From assembly GCF_900491745.1 (NCBI RefSeq), contig NZ_UETR01000004.1, positions 248,001 through 312,000 of the forward strand: a stretch of 64,000 nt of DNA, read 5' to 3'. Below are positions 37,439 to 45,484 of this stretch, one piece after another. Under the pieces are notes generated by a model. That model was not told the origin of the DNA. It saw only the letters and a list, made by a program, of their open reading frames with translations, and ran no database searches. Origin of the DNA: Amarolinea aalborgensis. GTDB lineage: Bacteria; Chloroflexota; Anaerolineae; SSC4; Amarolineaceae. Each line of letters begins with the position of its first letter. The first letter of the stretch is position 1. The position numbers were made by a program, and so were the translations under genes.

Positions 37439-38371
37439 TCAGCCGCTGCGCTCGAACGGCTTGTTTAGCGCGGCCGGCTGTTTGATCTGGCTGGCCGCAA
37501 AAATCAATACGATGATGGTCAACAGGTAGGGTAGCATCACGGCCAGATCAGACGGGATGGGGATGCCTTTGACCTGCACCCACAACTGCAGCGCGTTGAC
37601 GGTGGCAAAGAGCAGAGAACCGAGCAGCACCCCAAGCGGCCGCCAGCCGCCGAAATAGACCAGCGCCACGGCGATGAAGCCCAGCCCATTGGTCATGTTG
37701 TCTTGGAACACGTTGAGGGTGCCAATGCTCAGCGAGGCCCCAGCCAGACCGGCCATGGCCGCGCCAAAAATGACGCCAAAATAGCGCACCCGGTTGACGC
37801 TGACGCCCAGTGAATCCGCCGCTTCCGGATTTTGCCCCACGGCGCGCACCTTGAGGCCAAGCGTGGTTTTGTCGAAAAGAAACCAGAGCGCGGGGACCAT
37901 GAGATAGGCCAGGTAGACCAGGATATTGTGGTTGAAGAAGATTTGGCCCAGAATGGGAATGTTGCTGAGGACAGGAATCTGGATGTCTCGGAAGCCGTTG
38001 ACCCCTTCCACGGAGCCGATTAGCACCCGGAAGAGCAAGCTGCTGAGACCCAGGCCAAACAGATAGAGGCCGATGCCGCTGATACCCTGTTCAGCCTGAA
38101 ACGTGACACTGATGATTGCCATCAGCAGCCCCATCAGCGCGCCCACCACGAGAGCCGCCGCCACCCCCAGCCACAGGTTGTCAGTCTTGAAGACGGTGAA
38201 GAAGGCCGCAAACGCGCCCATGAGCATGACGCCATCCACGCCCAGATCGAGCACGCCCGACCGCTGCGACACTGTCTCCCCCAATGCGGCTAACAGGTAG
38301 GGCGTGGCGAGGCGAATACCGCTGTGCAAGATGCCGATGAGTACGGCGGTGGTGAAGAGGTCGCTAATCAC
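37439..38371 (-). CDS. ABC transporter permease, BMP/nucleoside type (second permease)
   Basis: GTG at 38371 preceded by CAGGAGG and overlapping the upstream permease by 8 bases; 310 residues. It has about eight to ten membrane helices and the blocks 'TPYLLAALGETVSQRSGVLDLGVDGVMLMGAF' features, 'GISGIGLYLFGLGLSSLLF', and 'GFIAVALVYFGGWRPLGVLLG', matching YufQ/NupQ. The longer upstream reading begins inside the partner gene and is rejected. Confidence 0.92.
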   Translation of the reverse strand: MISDLFTTAVLIGILHSGIRLATPYLLAALGETVSQRSGVLDLGVDGVMLMGAFAAFFTVFKTDNLWLGVAAALVVGALMGLLMAIISVTFQAEQGISGIGLYLFGLGLSSLLFRVLIGSVEGVNGFRDIQIPVLSNIPILGQIFFNHNILVYLAYLMVPALWFLFDKTTLGLKVRAVGQNPEAADSLGVSVNRVRYFGVIFGAAMAGLAGASLSIGTLNVFQDNMTNGLGFIAVALVYFGGWRPLGVLLGSLLFATVNALQLWVQVKGIPIPSDLAVMLPYLLTIIVLIFAASQIKQPAALNKPFERSG

Positions 38372-39512
38372 TGACTGCCTCCTGCGGCGCACTGGCCGAG
38401 GCGCTCTCTGCCGACGTCGTGGCGTCGGCGACGCGCTTGCGCGCGCGGCGACGCACAAAGAAATCGCTGGCGACGACAAAGAGAACGATCAAGCCGTTGA
38501 TGGCGACGACGAGGGAACTAGGGACTTGCACCGTGCGCTGCATTTTATCTGCGCCTACGAGCAGACCGCCGAAAATGATCGAGGCTGGGATCGCGCCCAA
38601 GGGGTGCAGTTTGCCAAAGAGGGCTGCCACAATGCCGCTGAAACCGTAGCCTCCTGACAGCCCTTCGATCATGCGGTGATGAACGCCGGTCACTTCGACC
38701 GCGCCGGCCAGCCCGGCAAACGCCCCGCTGAGGATCAACGCCAGGGCCATATAACGCCGCACCGGGATGCCGGCATAACGGGCCGCAGACGAGTTGAGAC
38801 CCACGGCGCGGATGCGGTACCCGATGGTGGTGCGCCAGAGAAAAATGAAAACGAGGACGGCCAGGATAATGGCCAGGATTAGTCCCACGTGCAGCAGGGT
38901 GCGCGGCACCAGGCGCAGGAGCCACACCTGGTCAGGCAAGGTGGCGCTTTGGGCAATGTTCGTACCGGCGGCGATTTGGGCAGGATCGAGCATGGGGCCG
39001 CGGAGCAGGTAGTTCATGAGTTGCAGGGCGATGGCGTTGAGCATGACGGTGCTGAGAATTTCGTTGACGCCGAAACGAGCCTTCAAAACGCCGGCGATGC
39101 CGCCCCATACGGCTCCGCCCAGCACCCCAGCGCCGAGCGTCAGCGGGATCAGGATGACGCCGGGCAGGGTGGGCCACGCCAGGGCGACGGCCGCCGCGGC
39201 CACGGCGCCGATGATGATCTGCCCCTCTCCGCCAATGTTGATGACGCCACCGCGAAAGGCAATGCAGATGCCCAAACCCACCAGGAGCAGCGGAGTCGCT
39301 TTGGACAGCGTTTGGGTCAAGCCGCTCACGGTGCCGAAGGCGCCCCTGAATAACGAACCGTAGGCGGTCAAGGGATTGACGCCCAAGATCAACAGCAGAA
39401 TCCCGCCAAAGGCCAGGGCCAGCAGCGTCGCCAGCACGGGCAAGAGGGCGCCTGTTAGCCGGCTGACGTCCAAGCGTCTGGCTGCGCCGCTTGTCTCGCT
39501 CGATTCGCTCAT
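38364..39512 (-). CDS. ABC transporter permease, BMP/nucleoside type (first permease)
   Basis: ATG at 39512 with AAAGGGGG upstream (a GTG three codons earlier is the alternative); 382 residues. Membrane helices and the family blocks 'LTQTLSKATPLLLVGLGICIAF', 'GVINIGGEGQIIIGA', 'FGVNEILSTVMLNAIALQL' and 'GGYGFSGIVAALFGKL' match YufP/NupP. It starts the transporter block about 110 bases after the xanthine-dehydrogenase-like gene, so both may be one transcript for purine uptake and oxidation. Confidence 0.92.
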   Translation of the reverse strand: MSESSETSGAARRLDVSRLTGALLPVLATLLALAFGGILLLILGVNPLTAYGSLFRGAFGTVSGLTQTLSKATPLLLVGLGICIAFRGGVINIGGEGQIIIGAVAAAAVALAWPTLPGVILIPLTLGAGVLGGAVWGGIAGVLKARFGVNEILSTVMLNAIALQLMNYLLRGPMLDPAQIAAGTNIAQSATLPDQVWLLRLVPRTLLHVGLILAIILAVLVFIFLWRTTIGYRIRAVGLNSSAARYAGIPVRRYMALALILSGAFAGLAGAVEVTGVHHRMIEGLSGGYGFSGIVAALFGKLHPLGAIPASIIFGGLLVGADKMQRTVQVPSSLVVAINGLIVLFVVASDFFVRRRARKRVADATTSAESASASAPQEAVSD

Positions 39513-39621
39513 GAAAGACACCCCCTTTGGGATCTCGTTGACGACTCGATGACCATGATGTTGATCGCGTGCACGGTTGACTGCGCAGGCCGCGGCCAGA
39601 ATCCGCGCCCGGGGTGCTCAC

Positions 39622-42210
39622 TCAACTCGATCGTGCACGCTTGGGCAGCGCCATGGGCAGTTTGGTGCGCCGCACGCCGTCAAACTGACGCAGCGCGTTC
39701 GCCACGGCGCCGGCCGTCGGCACCAGCCCGATTTCGCCGACGCCTTTGGCGCCATATGGGCCGTAGGGGTCGGCCACCTCAACGCCAATCACCTCGATCG
39801 CGGGCATTTCCTTGGCGCGCAGGATGCCGCACTGGCGCAGGCGCGTGCTCTTGAAGCGACCGCCTTCCATCGGCAGATCCTCGCTGATGGCGTAGCCCAA
39901 TCCCATGTGCAGCGACCCTTCGACCTGGCCCTCGAACAGTGTGGGGTTGAAGATTTTGCCTGCGTCGTGCGCAGCCACGATCCGGGCAATCTGGCCGTCC
40001 TTGTCCAGGATGACGAGCTGCGTCGCGTAGCTGTACGAGTAGTGCGTCACAGGCGTGTCGGTCACGGCCTCTGGCTTCGTCGTCCAGTCGCAGACCCAAC
40101 TGCCTTCGTACTGACGACCCACAAGCTCTGCCAACGCGTGAACCTTCAGATCCGCAGCCAGTTTCCTAGCCGCATCTATGGTCGCATTGCCCACCAGCGA
40201 GGTGGCGCGCGAGGCCGTGGTCATGCCGGCATATTGGCCGGACGCGGTGTCCACGCGCATCTCAACGATCGTGGGGTCAATACCGGTCTCGGTGCACAAC
40301 GCTTGCAGGGCCACGGTGTGGACGCCCTGGCCCATCTCGGTCCAGCCGTGATCCACCACGATCTTGTCTGCTGCCTCGACGCGGATACGTACGCGCGAGG
40401 CGTCAGGCACGCCGTTGCCAATGCCGGTATTCTTGATGCCGCATGCCAATCCGGCGACGCCCCCGGCGTTCTGCGCCGCGTAGAATTGGTCCTTGACCGC
40501 CAGCAGGGTGGCGCGCAGCCCGGCTCCGCCCTCGATGATCTGGCCGGTGGCGGTCATGCTCCCCTCGGTGATGGCGTTGTCGTAGCGGAATTGCCAGCGG
40601 TCAAAACCGCCCTGCTGGCACAGATCGTCCAGGCAGCTCTCGATGGCAAAGGCAGACTGGTTGACGCCAAAGCCGCGCATCGCGCCGCAGGGCACATTGT
40701 TGGTGTAGACGGCCACGGCTTCGATGTCGGCCGCAGGCGCATGGTATGCGCCGGTGGCATGACCGGCCGCGCGCTCCAGCACCTTAGCGCCGACCGACGC
40801 GTACGCGCCTGAATCGCCGACGATGCGCGCGTGCACAAAGGTCAACTTGCCGGCGGCGTCGCAGCCCACGCGGTAATCGAGCCACATCGGATGGCGTTTG
40901 GGGTGCATACGAATGGACTCATCCCGCGTCAGCTTCACCTTGACCGGCTGTCGCAGCAGGTAAGCCGCCACAGCGGCATGGCCTTGCACCGACAGGTCTT
41001 CCTTGCCGCCAAAGCCGCCGCCGTTAGGCACCAAAATGACGCGCACCTGCTCTTCGGGCAAGCCGAGCAGCGCGGCAATCTGGACGCGGTCTTCGTAGAC
41101 GCCCTGGCTCTGTGACAGCACCTCGACTGCGAGCCCGTCATCCGCGGCGGGATAGGCGATCGCCGCCTCTGGCTCCATGTAGCCGTGCTCGATGCGCTGC
41201 GTCTCATAGCGGCCGGCGGAGATAAAGGCCGAAGCCGCCTCCGCGGCCTGCAGATCGCCGCGCTTGATGACGGTGCTCGCCAGGACATTGCCGTCTGGGT
41301 GCAGCTTGGGCGCGCCAGGCAGCAGCGCCGCGAAGGGGTCGGTCAGCGGCTCCAGGACTTCGTAATCCACTTCGATTTTGGCTGCGGCCGCGCGCGCGGC
41401 CTGCTCGGTCTGCGCGACGACTAGGGCCAGGACATCGCCCACATAGCGCGTTTCCTCGCCCACAGCCACCATCAGCGGCCAATCTTGCTGGATCAGACCC
41501 ACCATGCGCCGCCCAGGCACATCCGCGGCCGTGAAGATGTGCACCACGCCGGGAACTGCCGCTGCGGCCGCGGTGTCAATGCGCAGCACGCGCGCGCGCG
41601 GATGATCGCTGAAGTGCAGCGCGCCGTGCAGCAGACCGGCGATGCGGATGTCGTCCACGTAGGGACGCTGGCCTAACACGGCGCCGAAGGAATCATACTT
41701 GGGATGGCGATCGCCCACCTGGGCCGCGGTGGCCGGTTGCGGCACTTCTTCCTCGTGCAAAATGGCGCCGGCCGCGACCTCGATGGCGTCCACGATCTTC
41801 TTGTAACCGGTGCAGCGGCACAGGTGCGGCGTCAACGCCTGCTCGATCTCGCGCCGGCCCGGCGCTGGCTGGCGGTTGATGAGCGCGTTGGCCTGCATGA
41901 CAATGCCAGGGATACAAAAGCCGCACTGGATGCCGCCGGCCGCGACAAAGGCGTGGGAAAAGACGCGCTGGCGGAACTCGCCCAGCCCTTCGGTCGTGGT
42001 CACTTGGCCGCCAGCCACTTTTTTCATGGGCGTGACGCAGGAGAGCACCGCCTTGCCGTTGAGGTCAACCGCGCAGCAGCCGCAGGCGGCCTGGGGTGAA
42101 CAGCCATCCTTGGGCGAAATGATGCCTTCGTGCTCACGCAGATAGGTCAACAGCGGCAAGTCGGCATCGCCAGCGAATTGTTTGGGCTGCCCGTTGAGAA
42201 CGAAGTCCAT
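39622..42210 (-). CDS. xanthine-dehydrogenase-like molybdenum hydroxylase (fused 2Fe-2S and Mo domains, no FAD domain)
   Basis: ATG at 42210 with AAGGGGAA upstream; 862 residues. The plant-type 2Fe-2S domain uses Cys37, Cys43, Cys46 and Cys58; the first spacing is Cx5C, one longer than usual. The second cluster uses Cys96, Cys99, Cys131 and Cys133 ('CGFC', 'CRCTGY'). The Mo-binding domain follows with 'GGGFGGKED', 'MRGFGVNQ' and the catalytic Glu826 in 'GVGEIGLVP'. A FAD domain is absent, as in the so-called selenium-dependent xanthine dehydrogenases, so an external electron acceptor is needed. The neighbouring nucleoside transporter supports a purine substrate. Confidence 0.9.
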   Translation of the reverse strand: MDFVLNGQPKQFAGDADLPLLTYLREHEGIISPKDGCSPQAACGCCAVDLNGKAVLSCVTPMKKVAGGQVTTTEGLGEFRQRVFSHAFVAAGGIQCGFCIPGIVMQANALINRQPAPGRREIEQALTPHLCRCTGYKKIVDAIEVAAGAILHEEEVPQPATAAQVGDRHPKYDSFGAVLGQRPYVDDIRIAGLLHGALHFSDHPRARVLRIDTAAAAAVPGVVHIFTAADVPGRRMVGLIQQDWPLMVAVGEETRYVGDVLALVVAQTEQAARAAAAKIEVDYEVLEPLTDPFAALLPGAPKLHPDGNVLASTVIKRGDLQAAEAASAFISAGRYETQRIEHGYMEPEAAIAYPAADDGLAVEVLSQSQGVYEDRVQIAALLGLPEEQVRVILVPNGGGFGGKEDLSVQGHAAVAAYLLRQPVKVKLTRDESIRMHPKRHPMWLDYRVGCDAAGKLTFVHARIVGDSGAYASVGAKVLERAAGHATGAYHAPAADIEAVAVYTNNVPCGAMRGFGVNQSAFAIESCLDDLCQQGGFDRWQFRYDNAITEGSMTATGQIIEGGAGLRATLLAVKDQFYAAQNAGGVAGLACGIKNTGIGNGVPDASRVRIRVEAADKIVVDHGWTEMGQGVHTVALQALCTETGIDPTIVEMRVDTASGQYAGMTTASRATSLVGNATIDAARKLAADLKVHALAELVGRQYEGSWVCDWTTKPEAVTDTPVTHYSYSYATQLVILDKDGQIARIVAAHDAGKIFNPTLFEGQVEGSLHMGLGYAISEDLPMEGGRFKSTRLRQCGILRAKEMPAIEVIGVEVADPYGPYGAKGVGEIGLVPTAGAVANALRQFDGVRRTKLPMALPKRARSS

Positions 42211-42354
42211 GTCGCTTCCCCTTGTGTCGGTGAATTCGCGTTAACGCATCCAATCATCGCGCCAGGCCGGCCGGGGAAGGTGCAAGCCATCACGCTTCTC
42301 GCCGGTCGCCTGACCGGCTGCGGCCGTGTTGACCAGAGGAATCAAACTTCATTT

Positions 42355-42383
42355 ATCTTACACAAAGACTTGTGAGATGTCAA
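42355..42383 (-). promoter_or_regulatory. sigma70-type promoter of the xanthine dehydrogenase/transporter genes
   Basis: On the minus strand consensus TTGACA (42383-42378), a 17-base spacer and TAAGAT (42360-42355). The leader would be about 140 bases and contains a hairpin GCCGGTC-AGGC-GACCGGC; no riboswitch class was recognised in it. Confidence 0.7.
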
Positions 42384-42511
42384 GATTACTGCGGCGAATG
42401 CATGTCAGTTATCCATGTCCCGTGGGCGCAACCCTCAATGGCAACAGGCAATCTGTGGCGATCCGTGGTCATTCGCGGCCTTCTTTCAAGTTCATTGCGC
42501 AAACAGTTGGA

Positions 42512-42540
42512 TTGACTTCATGTGGTTGCCATGTTAAGAT
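42512..42540 (+). promoter_or_regulatory. sigma70-type promoter of the saccharopine-dehydrogenase-like gene
   Basis: TTGACT (42512-42517), 17 bases, TAAGAT (42535-42540), about 45 bases before the start of transcription-to-ATG distance at 42592. It diverges from the xanthine dehydrogenase promoter. Confidence 0.65.
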
Positions 42541-42591
42541 GCGCCAACGCCATCATGGGCGAATCTCCAGATTGAGTGAGCGAACACCACC

Positions 42592-43692
42592 ATGTCACAA
42601 CGCATCTTGATCGTCGGCGGCGCTGGCAAAATTGGGCAAGCCGTCGTGCGCGACCTGGCGTCCTTCACCGACGCCGAGCTGATCCTGGCGGGCCGCCATC
42701 GAGCCAACGGCGAGGCCGCAGCGCAGCCGTTTGGCAGACGTGCGCGCTTCGTCGCGCTGGATCTCGATCGGGCCAGCGTGGATGATCTGCGCCAGCAGGT
42801 GGCTGGCATGGACCTGGTGTTGCAGTGTGTGGGGCCTTTTCGTTCGCGGCCGCCCACCCTGCTGCAGGCCGCCATTGCGGCTGGCGTCAACTACGTGGAT
42901 GTGTGCGACGACCGCGGCGGCACGCAGCAGCGCTTGCAGATGGACGCCGCGGCCAAGGCGGCCGGCGTCACCGCGCTGATTGACACCGGCACCTTCCCTG
43001 GGATTGACAACGTCCTGGTGGCGGAGGCGCTGGCGCGCTTGCCGCAGGCCGATACGCTGCACCTGTCGTTCGTTTGCGCGGGTTCGGGCGGCGGCGGTTT
43101 TGGCGTCCTGCAAACGACCTTCCTGGCCGTCAGCCGGCCCTTCGAACAGCGCATCGAGGGGCGCTGGCAAGAGACGCCGTCCTACCGCGGCCGGCGTGTG
43201 GTGGACTTTGGCCTCCCCCTGGGCCGGCGGCCGGTCTACCACTTCGAGGTGCCTGAGATCTGGAGCCTGGCCCAGGTTTTCCCGCAGTTGCAGACCATCA
43301 CCAGCCGCTTTGGCTCCATCCCCGAGCTGTGGAACTGGGCCACGCTGGCGCTGGCGTTAGCGCCGGTCGAGTACCGGCAAAACACCGCGTTCCTCGATCG
43401 CTCGGCCGAATTTATGGTGCCCTACGTGCACAAGGTGGATCGCTGGGTCGGCGATGCGCTGGGCATTCGGATTGACATCGCCTCCCGCGCGGACGGGGGT
43501 GGGCGTGAAACGATTTGCTTCTACGCCCCGTCCACGGTCAAGGCCGTGGGTTGGGCCACAGGCATTGCCGCGGCCATGGTGCTGCACGGAGAAATCCGCG
43601 CGCCCGGCGTGCTGCTGCCCGAAACGCACATCCCGCCGCAGCCGTACATCGAGCGCCTGGTGGCCCGCGGCGGCGTGCTGCGGCGTGGCTGA
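42592..43692 (+). CDS. saccharopine dehydrogenase-like NAD(P)-binding protein
   Basis: ATG at 42592; 366 residues. The Rossmann start 'ILIVGGAGKIGQAVVRDL' and 'AELILAGRH' followed by 'VALDLDRASVDDLRQQV', 'DLVLQCVGPFRS' and 'AAIAAGVNYVDVCDD' match the Sacchrp_dh_NADP family. A second domain 'IDTGTFPGIDNVLVAEAL' follows. The family covers lysine-pathway enzymes and many uncharacterised oxidoreductases, so the substrate is unknown. Its binding site is weak (GAGTGAG). It ends just before the first repeat cluster. Confidence 0.85.
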   Translation: MSQRILIVGGAGKIGQAVVRDLASFTDAELILAGRHRANGEAAAQPFGRRARFVALDLDRASVDDLRQQVAGMDLVLQCVGPFRSRPPTLLQAAIAAGVNYVDVCDDRGGTQQRLQMDAAAKAAGVTALIDTGTFPGIDNVLVAEALARLPQADTLHLSFVCAGSGGGGFGVLQTTFLAVSRPFEQRIEGRWQETPSYRGRRVVDFGLPLGRRPVYHFEVPEIWSLAQVFPQLQTITSRFGSIPELWNWATLALALAPVEYRQNTAFLDRSAEFMVPYVHKVDRWVGDALGIRIDIASRADGGGRETICFYAPSTVKAVGWATGIAAAMVLHGEIRAPGVLLPETHIPPQPYIERLVARGGVLRRG

Positions 43693-43702
43693 GAAGTGAA
43701 AT

Positions 43703-44371
43703 CCCCTTGCGCAGGCTAGCTCCCCAGGTAGGTCACGCCTCCGGCGTGACAACGTCGTCAACCGCAGCGTTCGCTTTTCTGTGACGACGTTGTCCGGCCA
43801 GGAGGCCGGACCTACTGGCTGCGCGGTCCTACGGCGGGCAAACCGGCGACGTCCTCGCCGGTGCAGGCTCCTTACCCGGCAGGCCTGCGCAAGGTTGGGC
43901 GGTTTTTCGGCTGCCAACCCTCGCAGGGGTCAGTGGACATCAGTGCGTTGGCTTGTGAGCGCGTCGTGCGCCTCTGAGGTTGCCATCTTGCCGCAGCCCT
44001 GCGAGGGGGATCCCCTTGCGAAGGCTGGCTGCACGATAGACCGTCGGACAAGCCGATTTCGCTCTTTGCGATGTAGGCTCCTTATCCGGCAGGCCTGCGC
44101 AAGGTTGGCCAATTTCTCCCATGCCAACCCTCGCAGGGGTCAGTGGACATCAGTGCGTTGGCTTGTGAGCGCGTCGTGCGCCTCTGAGGTTGCCATCTTG
44201 CCGCAGTCCTGCGAGGGGGATCCCCTTGCGCAGGCTGGCTGCACCACAAATCGCCGGGCAAGCCGACATCGCTCTTTGCGATGTGGGGCTCTTACGCTGC
44301 GAGCCTGCGCAAGGTTGGCCGATTTCTCCCTGCCAACCCTCGCAGGGGTCAGTGGACATCAGGCCGAGCGC
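43703..44371. repeat. composite A/B repeat cluster I
   Basis: Module A, from CCCCTTGCGCAGGCTGGCTGC to GCCTGCGCAAGGTTGG, has 11-base inverted ends CTTGCGCAGGC/GCCTGCGCAAG. Module B lies between CCCTCGCAGGG and CCCTGCGAGGG. A starts at 43703 (interrupted), 44012 and 44222; the last two are 210 bases apart. The remaining 225 bases up to 44596 show no gene or repeat. Confidence 0.9.
43718..43816. mobile_element. small palindromic insertion nested in the first A module
   Basis: About 99 bases interrupt module A between CAGGCT and GGCTGC. They form an imperfect inverted repeat, GGTAGGTCACGCCTCCGGCG... against ...CCGGCCAGGAGGCCGGACCTACT, with ACAACGTCGTCA and its complement TGACGACGTTGT inside. No open frame. 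Confidence 0.65.
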
Positions 44372-44596
44372 GTGCTGGGTTATCGCAGTGCGGGGGCAGT
44401 GACGCCGTCGGGCATGGGAGGGTTGGTCATCGCAGGATGTCATGTTGGGCGCCTGCCCATGCACCCGCTGTCGGGTGGCGGTGATCTCCAGGATGGCGGG
44501 CGCCATCGTAACAGCCGGCTGCCAAGTTGCCGCCCTCGAACAATGAGGCAATCCAAATAAGACGATCCTGTAAAACGGGAGCGTCAGCGGTTCTGC

Positions 44597-45484
44597 TTAC
44601 CGCTGGTAGGGCTGATGGCCGGCGAAACCCAGGTGCGCCTCGCTCACCGCAGCCGGATCGCTGGCGTGCCAGTGTTGCGGCGGACTGTGCCAATAGTTGG
44701 TTGCCAGCACCCACTGATTAGGCCCTATCACCGTGGTGGCGGTCCAACCATCAGCGGCTTGCGGCCCATCGAAGTTGCTCTTGTAGATTACGATCGGCGG
44801 CGCCTGACTCGCAGGCCGCGCGCTCAGGGTCGTGAAGCTGAACACGGCCGACACGCGCCCACGCTGCATGCGTTGGACGCCCTGACGCACCAGTAGTAGC
44901 GTGCTCGTGGGCAGGTCGCTGCTCGGTGAAGCTGGCGCCGGTCAGGCCGCTCGCCGACGTCACGATGGCGCTGAAACTGGCATCCGTTGCAATCTCGATG
45001 GCGTAGGTTTGCGCCTGGCTGGCCGTCTCCCAGGTGAAGGTTGGACGCCGCGGCTGCCGCCGCGCGTCGTCGGCTGGTGTGACCAGGCGCGCGGCCGGGC
45101 CGCTTTGAAAATATCCAACCAACGGTGGTCGTGTGTATCGCTGACGGTTACGCCGATCACATTGATCGCGTACGCTCCCGGTGTGCTGCGGCTGTGTTGC
45201 CGAGGGTCAATGTGGGGTTATAGGCGGCGGACGGGATTGCCGCTAAACCCGATCATGACCCGGCAGGCCGCCAGTCGCGCTCAGGCTCACCGGCTGGTTG
45301 TAGCCCAGGATGGCGCCAATGGTCAGGGTGTAGATGGCGCTGGCTGGCGCACACGGCCGGCTGGCCGGCATGGCCGTCAAGGTGAAGTCCGGCCGTAGGG
45401 TGCAGTTGGCGCAGATCAGGGCAAAGCTCTGATCCGTCGGATCCTGGTTGTACAACACCGCATCGCCCGGCAGGTTGGCGGCCT
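44597..45484 (-). pseudogene. decayed 3' part of the subtilase gene
   Basis: Downstream of the subtilase stop, subtilase-tail sequence continues in changing frames. One frame (45484-45243) reads 'LEAANLPGDAVLYNQDPTD'. Another (near 45160) reads 'MIGVTVSDTHDHRWLDIFK'. A third (45122-44900) reads an Fn3-like 'PTFTWETASQAQTYAIEIA'. A fourth (44890-44597) contains 'SAVFSFTTLSARPASQAPP' and 'TNYWHSPPQHWH'. At least four indels within 900 bases separate them. The lost part would have been one or more beta-sandwich domains. Confidence 0.75.

Noticed and set aside
42211..42350. Purine or molybdenum-cofactor riboswitch in the xanthine dehydrogenase leader.
   Set aside because: Only one clear hairpin was found and no conserved core of either class could be matched by eye; a covariance search would decide.
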